From assembly GCF_013415425.1 (NCBI RefSeq), contig NZ_JACBYC010000052.1:1-32624 (forward strand): a DNA stretch of 32,624 nt, written 5' to 3'. Below the pieces are notes generated by a model, which was not told the origin of the DNA, ran no database searches, and saw only the letters and a program-made list of their open reading frames with translations. Both the position numbers and the translations under genes were made by a program. This document shows, piece by piece, positions 15,493 to 24,257 of the stretch (the first letter of the stretch is position 1; each line of letters opens with the position of its first letter). The stretch is from Gemella sp. GH3. GTDB lineage: Bacteria; Bacillota; Bacilli; Staphylococcales; Gemellaceae.

Positions 15493-16644
15493 ATAAATTC
15501 TATTATATCTATTTTTTATTAGTAATAATATTTTTTTTAACAATATTTTCAAAATGGCATAAACAGGTATACCTATTATAGCTCCAACAATTCCCATCAT
15601 ATTGGCAGATATAATAATTACAAAAATTACAGTTAGAGGATGTTGCTTCATAGTTCTACCCATTATATTTGGCGATATAAAATTCCCCTCCAAAAATTGT
15701 ACAACAAACCATACTATTAACATTTTTACAACCATTACCCAATCTGATGCAAAAGCTACTAACATAGCAGGTGTTATAGCAAGTATAGGCCCTAAATAAG
15801 GTACTATACTTAAAATAGCTGCTAAAGTAGCTAAAGATACTGCATAAGGTAATCCTATAATTGTATAGCCTATAAATAGTAATATACCTATACACAATGA
15901 TACTAACATTTGACCTGAAATATATGAGCCTACTTTGTTATCAATCTCTTCTAACGTTTCTTCTACATGACTTTGTATTTTATCAGGTAGTTTACTAATA
16001 ATAAAATTTTGAAACTTTGTAGAATCTTTCAACAAATAGAACAAAACAAACGGAGCAGTCATAAGAACTGTAGCTGTTGAAGAAAATGCAGAAGCTACTC
16101 CAGATACAGAACTCCCAAAAATATCAAATGCTTTTGCACTTAATTGTGTAGTGTTAAGATTGTTATTAATATAATCTGTTATACTCTTAACTATAGCATT
16201 ATCTGCATTAGACTCCAAATAACCTTTTATTGTATTAACATAACTAGGTATTGCCCCTATAAGATGTTGAGTTTGTTCAACTATTACAGGTATTGCTCCT
16301 ACAAAAATAGCTATTATAACAACAATACCAAATACCATAGATAAAATAGCTGCTAGCGAACGATTTATAGAAAATCTCTTAACTAACAAGTTATTAATAG
16401 GACGCAAAATATAAAAGAATATGTACGCTACTAATACAGGTGTTACCATACTATCAATAATAATATCAATAGGCTCTAATACTCCGTAAATTTGTCTATA
16501 AAGCCAAATAGCTATAAATACTAAAATTACCATTGTAAGAATGTAGGCACTTAATTTCCCACCTAAAAATTGAATAATTTTTTGCTCTTTGGTACTTTCT
16601 GCTTCTATTCCTAATTTATCTTTAATTAGTTTTTCTTGATTCAT
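15481..16644 (-). CDS. AI-2E family transporter (PerM/YdiK-like permease)
   Basis: A 387-residue multi-pass membrane protein of the AI-2E transporter family. After a cytoplasmic N-terminus (about residues 1-30) come hydrophobic pairs near 32-80, an amphipathic middle (roughly 125-220), and a C-terminal bundle with GLPYAVSLATLAAILSIVPYLGPILAITPA and EGNFISPNIMGRTMKQHPLTV, segments conserved in the family. Members are linked to AI-2 export, Na+/H+ exchange or unknown export, so the name does not prove a role in signalling. The start ATG overlaps the stop codon of the upstream gene by one base (TAATG), so the two proteins are translationally coupled and may work together. Confidence 0.9.
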   Translation of the reverse strand: MNQEKLIKDKLGIEAESTKEQKIIQFLGGKLSAYILTMVILVFIAIWLYRQIYGVLEPIDIIIDSMVTPVLVAYIFFYILRPINNLLVKRFSINRSLAAILSMVFGIVVIIAIFVGAIPVIVEQTQHLIGAIPSYVNTIKGYLESNADNAIVKSITDYINNNLNTTQLSAKAFDIFGSSVSGVASAFSSTATVLMTAPFVLFYLLKDSTKFQNFIISKLPDKIQSHVEETLEEIDNKVGSYISGQMLVSLCIGILLFIGYTIIGLPYAVSLATLAAILSIVPYLGPILAITPAMLVAFASDWVMVVKMLIVWFVVQFLEGNFISPNIMGRTMKQHPLTVIFVIIISANMMGIVGAIIGIPVYAILKILLKKILLLIKNRYNRIYKGE

Positions 16645-17900
16645 TAATTCTCTCCTTTACATTTATTACTATACAATTTTTTTGTTATAACATTAGAATA
16701 TAGTTTCGCATATTCTTTGTCTAAATATAATTTATAAGATCCTGGCGAAGATATACCAGATACACTTACTATGTCAAAACCTGTCTTACCTACTATTGTA
16801 TCCGCGAGTAGAACACAATTAGTAGTTAGTACAAAATAAGTTTTAAATCTTGAACGGTTAAATTTATAAATTCTCGTTGGAATTTTTTGTGATAAATCTC
16901 CCAAATAACTCTCTAATTGAGCCTTAGATGTTAATTCATAACGATAAACATTACTCATAAGTTCAGAAATTTGATACTCTACAATCAATCTTTGTTCATT
17001 AGTTAAATGGAGTCCATATCGATAAACTCCTTTATAACTATGATAATCACTAAGCCAATTTCCGTAGTCCTCACTTTTAACGATATATAATACACCGTCC
17101 CCTTTACTGCCAAAAAGTTTGTGAGAATCTACATCATAATGCCCATAAGAATATGTATATCCCTTATAAGAAATATCTACATGACCTGCTATTGATGCAC
17201 CTTTTTCTGCTGTATGAACCCAGACTTCCAAATCAACGGTTTTATTTCTAGATGCTAACTTTTTCTTATTCAAAAAATCAGCGTTATATGTATCATCCTG
17301 TGAATTATCTTTACGCAAAGAATACATAGGAAACAATGCAGAGAATATTACGGGTAATCTAACTCTGAATTTACGCTTAGTAGTAATTTTATATTTTTTT
17401 GATATGCTCAATGCATCAAAAATATACATAATTCCTAATAATACCAAGTATAAACCTAATTTATAATATGTATTACTCTCAAAATAATACCTAAAATTAA
17501 TAAACAATGACAATCCTACTATTAAATGAAAAATACCTCTAAATAAAATATAAATAATACCTTTGGCTTTATCCATATATTGTAGAATAAAATTATAAAT
17601 ACATACTATCCCTAAAAATAATTGATAAATTCCTATAAACACTACCGTCAATAATGCTGCAAATCCGTAATTATATAACCAAAAAATACCTATTAACAAA
17701 TATATTACGGAATAAAAGATATTTTTTCCTGTTCTATCTATTAATGATTTTATTAGAAATTTTAACGATAAAAATACAAATATTAATGCAGAAAAATAAT
17801 AAAAACTTTTAGCAGCCTCTAAACCTATTATCCAAAGTATTAAACCTATTAATAAAATAAATATACCTTGCCTTAATTGTTTAAAATTTATTACACTCAA
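16644..17900 (-). CDS. DUF308-like membrane protein fused to a probable permuted papain-like (NlpC/P60-type) domain
   Basis: A 418-residue protein in two parts. Residues 1-170 hold about six to seven hydrophobic helices with the paired look of DUF308/HdeD proteins. Residues 217-418 are soluble, with His240 in AGHVDISYKG and Cys362 in TTNCVLLAD, followed by GISSPGSYKLYL. A histidine before the cysteine, and an NC-[TV]-x-[LF]-[LVA]-x-D core, are typical of circularly permuted papain-like hydrolases (DUF4105/YiiX type), which cleave amide or ester bonds in peptidoglycan or lipids. Enzymatic activity is inferred. The start is odd: the ATG best placed after AGGAG (17902-17904) opens only a seven-codon frame, and the real frame begins with TTG at 17900. 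It is coupled to the AI-2E permease by a TAATG overlap. Confidence 0.75.
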   Translation of the reverse strand: MSVINFKQLRQGIFILLIGLILWIIGLEAAKSFYYFSALIFVFLSLKFLIKSLIDRTGKNIFYSVIYLLIGIFWLYNYGFAALLTVVFIGIYQLFLGIVCIYNFILQYMDKAKGIIYILFRGIFHLIVGLSLFINFRYYFESNTYYKLGLYLVLLGIMYIFDALSISKKYKITTKRKFRVRLPVIFSALFPMYSLRKDNSQDDTYNADFLNKKKLASRNKTVDLEVWVHTAEKGASIAGHVDISYKGYTYSYGHYDVDSHKLFGSKGDGVLYIVKSEDYGNWLSDYHSYKGVYRYGLHLTNEQRLIVEYQISELMSNVYRYELTSKAQLESYLGDLSQKIPTRIYKFNRSRFKTYFVLTTNCVLLADTIVGKTGFDIVSVSGISSPGSYKLYLDKEYAKLYSNVITKKLYSNKCKGEN

Positions 17901-18033
17901 CCATAAACACTCCTAAAAACATTGTATGTCAACTATTTTATCATAAATGAAATAAAATAAAAAGTAAACTAAGATATTAAGACCCTATAAAATATAGAAA
18001 ATTAAAAAATATATTAGTTATATTAAAAGAAAA

Positions 18034-18056
18034 ACCAGAGATGATATATCTCTGGT
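18034..18056 (-). terminator. Terminator of the YhgE/Pip gene
   Basis: A 9-bp perfect stem (ACCAGAGAT/ATCTCTGGT) with a 5-nt loop is followed on the minus strand by TTTTCTTTT. It lies 37 nt beyond the stop codon at 18093. Confidence 0.85.
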
Positions 18057-18092
18057 CGTAAATTTAATTTTTAATTTCCCATTGTCCTTTTA

Positions 18093-20624
18093 CTATGTAT
18101 TTAAAAGTTTTTTATACTTCTCTCTATTTGTTTCATTATATAAGTAATATAATCTAATAAGTATTAACATTATTACAAACATAATAGTTAAGTAGACTAA
18201 TGCAGAACGATAATTTCCATTTAGTCCTCCTGCTATCGCGTGTTGTAATCCTTGCAACGCTTTTGTCATAGGTAATATATCGTGCAGTTTCATAAAGAAT
18301 GAATTTGATGTTTCTATAGGGAATGTTCCCCCTGCACTTGCTAATTGTAGCACTAACAATATGATAGAAACAAATCTTCCTATATTACCCATTGTAATAG
18401 TAAGCAATGTAATAAATGCCATATAAGCTAACGATATAATCACTAATATTATATAATAATGCATTTTATTTTCTACTGATAATCCTACTAGTGATTGCAT
18501 TAAAAATCCTGTAATAATAGCTTGAGCAATAGCTTGAATAAGCATCATACCTATCTTACCTCTATGCCATTTACGTTTTCTATTTAAGCTATAATCGGAC
18601 GAAGATGTCATAGAATATATTGTATTAAAGGCAATAGCAGCTATATAAAATCCTAATGGTATTAAATAAGCTGCAAACATCATTCCATAATTTGAAACAT
18701 CATTAATTGCTGTTTTTTCTGTGCTTGTTGGTGTTGTTATAAATTGTACTTTTTCTGCAAGATTATTTTCTTCCAAAGCAGAAACGCCATTAGCAAGACC
18801 TTCATTTAATATATTTAAACTATCTGTAATTTTGTGATTTCCGCTAGATAATTCTTCAGAGCCAGAAACTAACTTATTAGTTCCCGTTATAAGACTATAC
18901 AACCCGTTATTTACTTGTGGGAAGAATTGATTATTAAACATATCACTTCCAGAAGCTAATTCATTTACTCCTGACTCTAGAGTATTTACCCCATTAACTA
19001 ATTGTTCACTTCCATTAAGCGCAGACTGCAAACCTGTATTTAGTTTAGATACTCCTGCATTATATTCCGTATATTTATCACTTAATTGCAAACTACCATC
19101 TTTTAGCTTAGTAACACCCTCTGCCATAGTCATTATAGATTTTTGATTACTTTGAGTAGCTGTTATTAATTGATTAGTACCTAAATTCACTTGCCCATAT
19201 CCATTGTTTAGATTGCTTAATCCAGTATCTAAACTCATCATTCCAGAAACTAACCCGTTATCCAAACCATTTCTAATATTTTCTAATCCTGTTACTAATT
19301 TAAGAATATCTGTCTTTTGCTGTTCTGTTCTAATTTTAACATCAGCTAAAGCTTGATCAATGTCAACTTTCAAATTTTGTAACACTGTAGTCATTACTTG
19401 CGCATTAGTAGCATTTACTGTAGCCAATATAGAATCTTGCTCCGATTGAGATAAACTAGAAAAGGCTGGGTTATTTCCTAGAGCCAAAGCATAAGTATTA
19501 TTAATATTAGTCATTTGCTCACTTGTTATAGCTAATTTTGATAAATCTACTTGCGTGTTTACGCCTGCATTTTGTATAGAATTTTTTATTGCCAGAAGTT
19601 GTTCAGAAGAAGGAACACTATTATCCATAGTTTGAATACCATTATTTAATCTACTAGCACCCTCACTCAACTTAGCTAAAGCATCTTGTACAGAAGAACT
19701 ACCCGCCTGCAACTGCAACAATTTGTTTTGATTTTCTTGTAAACTCGCTTTATCTAAACTAGCTTGCAGACTATTATCAAGTGTAACTATACCCTTACTC
19801 AAATCATTTATACCATTTTGGAACAAAGAACCATTCTCTACCAACTTAGTACCACCAGCAGATAATGTTCCCAAACCTTCTGCTAAAGTAAGTTGCCCAG
19901 AAGATAACTCTGGAAGCTTATTAGAAACACTAGATAAGCCATTATTTATTTTTGCATATTGACCCGAAGCCTCATCAATTTTAGTCATCATAGTAGTTTG
20001 GCCATTATTTAATGTAATAAGTCCATTCCCTAAAGAAGATAATCCATCTCCTAGTTTATTACTGCCATCAATTATTTGTTCAGTACCAGACGAAGCATCC
20101 CCTAACTTATTTTTCAAAGTATTCAAATTCTCAGAAATTGCTGTAACATATTTTTCAGTAATTTGCTTATTTAAATTTGAACTTATCGCATTTGCACCAC
20201 TTTTCGTCATCATATATCCAGCATAATTTTTGGCAGGATTAACTTTGTACTCCAAAGGTATTGTTTCTGTTCCTTTATTTAGTGCTTTTTCTGTAAAATC
20301 TTTATTTATATATAAAGCCATATAGTAGCCATTTCCTTCAACACCTTTGTCAGCATCTTCTCTGCTAACAAAATGCCAATTAAAATCGTTACTATCTTTT
20401 AGCTTATCAACCAAAGTATTTCCAATATTAATACTTTCACCACCGCTTGTTGCACCTAAGTCTTCGTTAACTACTGCAACAGGAACTTTATCAGTTCTTC
20501 CGTAAGGATCCCACATTGATTTAGCGAATATACCTGCATATATCAATGGTAAAAACAATATAGCTATTAATGAAATAACTAACTTTTTATTTCTAAAAAC
20601 GGCTTTTACTTCTTTTTTTATCAT
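18093..20624 (-). CDS. YhgE/Pip family membrane protein
   Basis: An 843-residue full-length member of the YhgE/Pip (phage infection protein) family, related to ABC-2-type membrane components. One N-terminal transmembrane helix (about 13-33) is followed by a large extracellular part. In it, Leu-x-x-Gly heptad-like repeats (GLSSLGNGLITLNNG, LNNGIQTM, LASGSDMF) run from about residue 180 to 600 and suggest a long coiled rod. About five transmembrane helices make up the C-terminal 200 residues (starting at MFAAYLIPLGFYIAAIAF). Lactococcal Pip is a phage receptor, and other members are implicated in export or secretion. The cellular role here is not known. It is transcribed away from the LytTR gene, and the two share an intergenic region of about 200 bp. 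Confidence 0.9.
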   Translation of the reverse strand: MIKKEVKAVFRNKKLVISLIAILFLPLIYAGIFAKSMWDPYGRTDKVPVAVVNEDLGATSGGESINIGNTLVDKLKDSNDFNWHFVSREDADKGVEGNGYYMALYINKDFTEKALNKGTETIPLEYKVNPAKNYAGYMMTKSGANAISSNLNKQITEKYVTAISENLNTLKNKLGDASSGTEQIIDGSNKLGDGLSSLGNGLITLNNGQTTMMTKIDEASGQYAKINNGLSSVSNKLPELSSGQLTLAEGLGTLSAGGTKLVENGSLFQNGINDLSKGIVTLDNSLQASLDKASLQENQNKLLQLQAGSSSVQDALAKLSEGASRLNNGIQTMDNSVPSSEQLLAIKNSIQNAGVNTQVDLSKLAITSEQMTNINNTYALALGNNPAFSSLSQSEQDSILATVNATNAQVMTTVLQNLKVDIDQALADVKIRTEQQKTDILKLVTGLENIRNGLDNGLVSGMMSLDTGLSNLNNGYGQVNLGTNQLITATQSNQKSIMTMAEGVTKLKDGSLQLSDKYTEYNAGVSKLNTGLQSALNGSEQLVNGVNTLESGVNELASGSDMFNNQFFPQVNNGLYSLITGTNKLVSGSEELSSGNHKITDSLNILNEGLANGVSALEENNLAEKVQFITTPTSTEKTAINDVSNYGMMFAAYLIPLGFYIAAIAFNTIYSMTSSSDYSLNRKRKWHRGKIGMMLIQAIAQAIITGFLMQSLVGLSVENKMHYYIILVIISLAYMAFITLLTITMGNIGRFVSIILLVLQLASAGGTFPIETSNSFFMKLHDILPMTKALQGLQHAIAGGLNGNYRSALVYLTIMFVIMLILIRLYYLYNETNREKYKKLLNT

Positions 20625-20731
20625 TACTAACTTCTCCTTTCAAAATATTTGATACATTGATATATTCTAACGCTAATAAAAAACAAATACAACATACAAA
20701 TTTAAAAAAATGTAAAAAAATAGCAATTATT

Positions 20732-20801
20732 TACCGAATAAATAAAAAATTTTACCTTATACGGACAAGTTATAGAGTAATGAATAAAATTTTTATATAA
20801 T
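20732..20801 (+). promoter_or_regulatory. Candidate LytTR binding site (direct repeat, 21-bp phase) and promoter
   Basis: Two similar 9-mers, TACCGAATA (20732-20740) and TACCTTATA (20753-20761), match at seven of nine positions and start exactly 21 bp apart, two helical turns. LytTR proteins such as AgrA and ComE bind direct repeats of this size and spacing. A perfect TATAAT (20796-20801) follows with no proper -35 hexamer, as expected for an activator-dependent promoter. The next gene is a LytTR regulator, so autoactivation is likely. Confidence 0.6.
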
Positions 20802-20822
20802 ATAGTAAAAGGAGGCTGAGTA

Positions 20823-21257
20823 ATGAAAATAGAAATAATTACTGATACAAATGAAGAAGATTTATTAATAAAAATATTTACAAAGAATATAGATAACGAA
20901 GTTCAAAAAGTAATATCACTATTAAATAAATACCAATCTTCTATTATAGGTCTAAAAGATAACCAAGCATTTATTCTCGAAGAAGAAAATATAATTAGAG
21001 TATATATAGAAAACAAAAAAGTATTTATAAAAACAACAGAAGATATTTATACAAGTAAAAAAAGATTATATGAAATAGAAAATTCCCTAGGAAATAATTT
21101 TATAAAAATTTCGCAAAGTGAAATAGCTAATATAAAATATATAAAAAAATTAGATTTCAGTTACACAGGAACGATAATGTTAATATTTAAGAATAATGAC
21201 AAATCATTTGTATCAAGACGTGCTTTAAAAAATTTTAAGGATAAATTAGGAATATAG
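20823..21257 (+). CDS. Stand-alone LytTR DNA-binding regulator
   Basis: A 144-residue protein with no receiver domain. The C-terminal 90 residues form a LytTR-type DNA-binding domain, shown by the KTTEDIYTSKKRLYEIENSL-like segment and then the diagnostic FIKISQSEIANIKYIKKLDF and SRRALKNFKDKLG. Small LytTR proteins paired with a DUF3021 membrane protein form LytTR regulatory systems, such as BrsRM and HdrRM of Streptococcus mutans. In those systems the membrane partner holds the regulator inactive until released. The start follows AAGGAGG, and a candidate binding site lies 60-90 bp upstream. The stop codon overlaps the ribosome binding site of the DUF3021 gene, so the pair is coupled. Confidence 0.9.
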   Translation: MKIEIITDTNEEDLLIKIFTKNIDNEVQKVISLLNKYQSSIIGLKDNQAFILEEENIIRVYIENKKVFIKTTEDIYTSKKRLYEIENSLGNNFIKISQSEIANIKYIKKLDFSYTGTIMLIFKNNDKSFVSRRALKNFKDKLGI

Positions 21258-21268
21258 GAGGAAACAAA

Positions 21269-21718
21269 ATGAAAATAATAAATCAAATATTTACAATTAT
21301 AAAATTTGCATTTATAGGGGTAGGATGGGGATCTATAATTCATTATATAACTAACGTATCAATACATAATGAATTTTCTCCCACTGTTCCTAGCTTTGCC
21401 ACTAAGTTCGATAATCTTTCAAAAGCAGTAGGAGTACAGTTACTACTTTTTGCTTTGTTAGGTATACTTCAGGGATACTCGGGATATATTTTTGAAAAAG
21501 AAAATATTAGTCTTTTGACTAGAGCTATTATCCATTATTTATTTATATTAGTACCCTTATTTATTGTAGGTAATATCTTACATTGGTTTCATTTCACACA
21601 AAAATCACTTATAAGTTTCTTTATAATATCTACTGGTATATACTTCATAATTTTTACTATATTATATTTTGTAGAAAGAAGAAAAATAATTACAATAAAT
21701 CAAAAATTAAATAATTAA
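21269..21718 (+). CDS. DUF3021 family membrane protein, partner of the LytTR regulator
   Basis: A 149-residue integral membrane protein with four predicted transmembrane helices (about 7-27, 50-70, 84-104 and 112-134) and a short basic C-terminal tail (ERRKII). The small size and four helices fit DUF3021. In the S. mutans systems of this type the membrane protein inhibits its LytTR partner by a mechanism not fully understood. The ribosome binding site (TAGGAGG) includes the stop codon of the LytTR gene 11 nt upstream, which keeps inhibitor and regulator in step. The gene ends at a bidirectional terminator shared with the collagen-like surface protein gene. Confidence 0.85.
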   Translation: MKIINQIFTIIKFAFIGVGWGSIIHYITNVSIHNEFSPTVPSFATKFDNLSKAVGVQLLLFALLGILQGYSGYIFEKENISLLTRAIIHYLFILVPLFIVGNILHWFHFTQKSLISFFIISTGIYFIIFTILYFVERRKIITINQKLNN

Positions 21719-21723
21719 TATAT

Positions 21724-21760
21724 AAAAAGAGAGACAATAATATATTGCCTCTCTCTTTTT
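21724..21760. terminator. Bidirectional terminator between the DUF3021 and collagen-like genes
   Basis: An inverted repeat of about 15 bp (AAAAAGAGAGACAATA against TATTGCCTCTCTCTTTTT, one bulged base) with a short loop and T runs on both sides. It sits between convergent stop codons. Confidence 0.8.
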
Positions 21761-21773
21761 TATTTTATATTTT

Positions 21774-24080
21774 TTATTTTATTATTTTTTTGCGAACTAA
21801 TAACGTTAGCGCTAATAATCCTATACCTGCTAATGTTGTAGTAGTTGTTGCTACTCCAGTATTAGATAACTTTTTATTATTTTTTTGTTTGTCATCAGTA
21901 CCTTTTGTTTCTGAATTATCTCCTCCTGAGTTACCTGGTGTTTGTCCTCCTGGATTTCTTGGGTTATTTTCACCTGGGTTACCCGGTGTTTGTCCTCCTG
22001 GATTTCTTGGGTTGTTTTCACCTGGGTTACCTGGTGTTTGTCCTCCTGGGTTGCTTGGATCTTCTCCACCTGGATTATTTGGATTTGTTCCTGGATTGCT
22101 TGGATTTTCTCCGCCTGGGTTACTTGGGTTTGTTCCTGGGTTGCTTGGATCTTCTCCACCTGGATTATTTGGATTTGTTCCTGGATTGCTTGGATTTTCT
22201 CCGCCTGGGTTATTTGGGTTTGTTCCTGGATTGCTTGGATTACATCCACATTCCCCGTCTTTTCCATCTTTTCCGTCACGAACAAATACACGAGTTTCTT
22301 CTCCATCACCATTTACAATTATAAACCACGTTCCACTATTTCCATTCTCGTCTGTTCCTGGTTCTGTTTTTATAGTCGCTGATTTCCCATCGGCTCCATC
22401 TTTTCCGTTAACTCCGTCTTTTCCGTCACGAACAAACACACGAGTTTCTTCTCCATCACCATTTACAATTATAATCCATGATCCTGTATTTCCATTCTCG
22501 TCTGTTCCTGGCTCTGTTTTTATAGTTGCTGATTTCCCGTCTTTTCCATCTTTTCCGTTGGCTCCGTCTTTACCTGGATCTCCCTTGTCTCCTTTGTCAC
22601 CTTTTTCTCCTTGGGCTCCAGTTTCTCCTTTGTCACCTTTTTCTCCTTGAGCTCCGGTTTCTCCTTTGTCACCTTTTTCTCCTTGAGCTCCGGTTTCTCC
22701 TTTGTCACCCTTATCTCCTTGAGCTCCAGTTTCTCCTTTTTCACCTTTTTCTCCTTGAGCTCCGGTTTCTCCTTTGTCACCTTTTTCTCCTTGAGCTCCG
22801 GTTTCTCCTTTGTCACCCTTATCTCCTTTGGCTCCATCAGGAATAAAGTGTTCTGTAACTTTTCCGTCTGGTGTAGTAATAGTAACTATAGTTCCTTTTA
22901 CTTCTTTTCCATCTATCACTTTTGTTCCTGGCTCTGCAGTTATAGTCGGTGAAGTTAATTTTTCTCTATATACATATGTTACAGTTACATCGTCTTTGTA
23001 TGTTCCTGCCATAGGTCCATTTACATACTCAATCTCATAATTATCAAAAGATTTGAATTCTGTGCTATATTCATCTCCCATAGCACCTGTTGTAACTACA
23101 TTATCTGCTAATGGTGTTCCATCAGTCTTTAGGTAACGTGCAGTTACATTAACATTTTTTGCATAGTAGTAAGTTACTTCTATATTTGGTTTTGTAGTAT
23201 CTGTTACAGTACCTGCCGTCTCACCGTCAACTTTTTTGAAGGTATAATTGGCTATATCTTTTTGTGTAGTATTATAACTTTCTCCATAGTTAAGAGCTGT
23301 TCCAGATCTTTCATCCAATCTTTCTTCTGGAGCTATAACTTCTTTCGTATTAATATCAATATATTTTGTTACAACTTCTACTGGTTCTACAACTGCAAAA
23401 GATTGATTACTTAAATATCCACTAGCATTATTAGTTTCAACAAGTGTAATTAATTCTCCAGCTTTTAATGATCTATTTAAAATTATAGACATACGTCCAC
23501 TTCCATTACCTACAGAAGAACCTGTTGTATCAGAAGTTCCTAACGTATTACCATCTTTATCTTTTATCTCCACTTTACTACCAGATGCTGCAGTTAAAGT
23601 AATAAGTTTATCACCATTTTTCATAGTATCATAGTGAATATATCCATTTTGATTATTAGTACTAGAATCAGATCCTGCACCAGAACCTCCAGTGTTAGTA
23701 TTATTATCTGGTTGATCTCCTACCGGAATATATCCTCTAGTATACTCACTTCCATCAGAACTCATAGCTTCATAATAGTACGTATCACCGTTTTGTGCAC
23801 TAGTAGGTAAACTAATTGTAAATGTCCCGTCCGCTCCTGAAGTTGCAGTTCCATACTCTAAATCAGCACTATCATCTCTATAGATAGTAACATTAACTCC
23901 TGGTACACTTGATGTACCACTTACAGATGTATCTCCTGCACTAACTTCATTAATTTCAACTGTTAACCCTTCCGCATAAGCTAAATATCCATTATTACTG
24001 TCCACATAACTTTGAACACTTCCTAATGTAACAACACCCATAACTACAGCAGATAAAATTTTTTTATTTTTCTTCGCCAT
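21774..24080 (-). CDS. Cell-wall-anchored collagen-like surface protein with MucBP domains
   Basis: A 768-residue secreted protein. In order: a signal peptide ending near residue 36 (AYAEG), an Ig-like domain (about 38-120), a Ser/Asn/Gly linker and a beta-rich domain (about 145-232), and two MucBP-like domains (about 236-306 and 310-373). Then come 34 collagen-type Gly-X-Y triplets (416-517), a 50-residue unit present twice (515-564 and 565-614), a Pro/Gly/Asn wall-spanning region (614-720), and the sorting signal LSNTG (738-742) with a hydrophobic helix and RKKIIK tail. A sortase would cleave it and fix it to peptidoglycan. The fibre probably presents the MucBP and Ig-like parts to mucus or host surfaces. 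A Cys-Gly-Cys at 611-613 is unusual. The gene has its own strong promoter. Confidence 0.93.
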   Translation of the reverse strand: MAKKNKKILSAVVMGVVTLGSVQSYVDSNNGYLAYAEGLTVEINEVSAGDTSVSGTSSVPGVNVTIYRDDSADLEYGTATSGADGTFTISLPTSAQNGDTYYYEAMSSDGSEYTRGYIPVGDQPDNNTNTGGSGAGSDSSTNNQNGYIHYDTMKNGDKLITLTAASGSKVEIKDKDGNTLGTSDTTGSSVGNGSGRMSIILNRSLKAGELITLVETNNASGYLSNQSFAVVEPVEVVTKYIDINTKEVIAPEERLDERSGTALNYGESYNTTQKDIANYTFKKVDGETAGTVTDTTKPNIEVTYYYAKNVNVTARYLKTDGTPLADNVVTTGAMGDEYSTEFKSFDNYEIEYVNGPMAGTYKDDVTVTYVYREKLTSPTITAEPGTKVIDGKEVKGTIVTITTPDGKVTEHFIPDGAKGDKGDKGETGAQGEKGDKGETGAQGEKGEKGETGAQGDKGDKGETGAQGEKGDKGETGAQGEKGDKGETGAQGEKGDKGDKGDPGKDGANGKDGKDGKSATIKTEPGTDENGNTGSWIIIVNGDGEETRVFVRDGKDGVNGKDGADGKSATIKTEPGTDENGNSGTWFIIVNGDGEETRVFVRDGKDGKDGECGCNPSNPGTNPNNPGGENPSNPGTNPNNPGGEDPSNPGTNPSNPGGENPSNPGTNPNNPGGEDPSNPGGQTPGNPGENNPRNPGGQTPGNPGENNPRNPGGQTPGNSGGDNSETKGTDDKQKNNKKLSNTGVATTTTTLAGIGLLALTLLVRKKIIK
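21921..22241 (-). repeat. Pro/Gly/Asn-rich wall-spanning repeats
   Basis: This stretch encodes residues 614-720, built from short units such as [15 protein letters not shown] (about 16 residues) and later [16 protein letters not shown]. It lies between the folded repeats and the LSNTG signal and probably crosses the cell wall. Units are nearly identical at DNA level, so copy number may vary between strains. Confidence 0.85.
22239..22538 (-). repeat. 150-bp tandem duplication (two 50-residue units)
   Basis: Residues 515-564 and 565-614 repeat with a 150-bp period. Both contain [15 protein letters not shown] and [16 protein letters not shown], with a few substitutions (GSWIIIV versus GTWFIIV). 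Each ends in Gly-Lys-Asp-Gly runs and looks like a small beta domain inside the collagen-like stalk. Confidence 0.85.
22530..22835 (-). repeat. Collagen-like Gly-X-Y repeat tract
   Basis: Thirty-four consecutive Gly-X-Y triplets (residues 416-517), largely a 36-bp unit encoding [12 protein letters not shown]. Lys and Asp/Glu alternate, giving charge pairs that can stabilise a bacterial triple helix without hydroxyproline. Only one triplet (GDP) contains proline. Unit number is likely to vary by slippage. Confidence 0.92.
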
Positions 24081-24151
24081 AAATACCTCCGCATAAAATA
24101 TTAATATCTTCCTATTTTTTTGTATAAAATAACTTGAAATATACTAATACT

Positions 24152-24181
24152 ATTATATCCGTACAAATATACGCTTGTCAA
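24152..24181 (-). promoter_or_regulatory. Promoter of the collagen-like surface protein gene
   Basis: On the minus strand consensus TTGACA (24176-24181), an 18-bp spacer and consensus TATAAT (24152-24157) lie about 70 nt upstream of the start codon, which has GGAGG. Expression should be strong. Confidence 0.8.
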
Positions 24182-24217
24182 CAAAAGTTTTTCGACAAAA
24201 ATAAAAAACATACAAAA

Positions 24218-24250
24218 AAATATCTTATAAAATATATTTATAAGATATTT
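24218..24250 (-). terminator. Terminator of the yebC-RDD-deoR operon
   Basis: A 14-bp perfect inverted repeat (AAATATCTTATAAA and complement) with a 5-nt loop is followed on the minus strand by a T run. It lies 8 nt after the DeoR stop codon. Confidence 0.8.
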
Positions 24251-24257
24251 CAATAAA

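Noticed and set aside
13534-20624. Possible defence island or mobile element around the YhgE/Pip gene
   Set aside because: No transposase, integrase, nuclease or terminal repeats; the genes are ordinary transporters and regulators with normal terminators.
21745-22650. A 301-codon Pro/Ser-rich open frame on the plus strand, and several other frames across 21850-23040
   Set aside because: They are antisense or shifted readings of the collagen-like and Pro/Gly/Asn repeats; biased repeats leave all frames open. The minus-strand gene has signal peptide, domains and sorting signal.
22590-22830. Regular 36-bp repeats, considered as a CRISPR array
   Set aside because: Units are contiguous without unique spacers, and encode Gly-X-Y triplets in frame.
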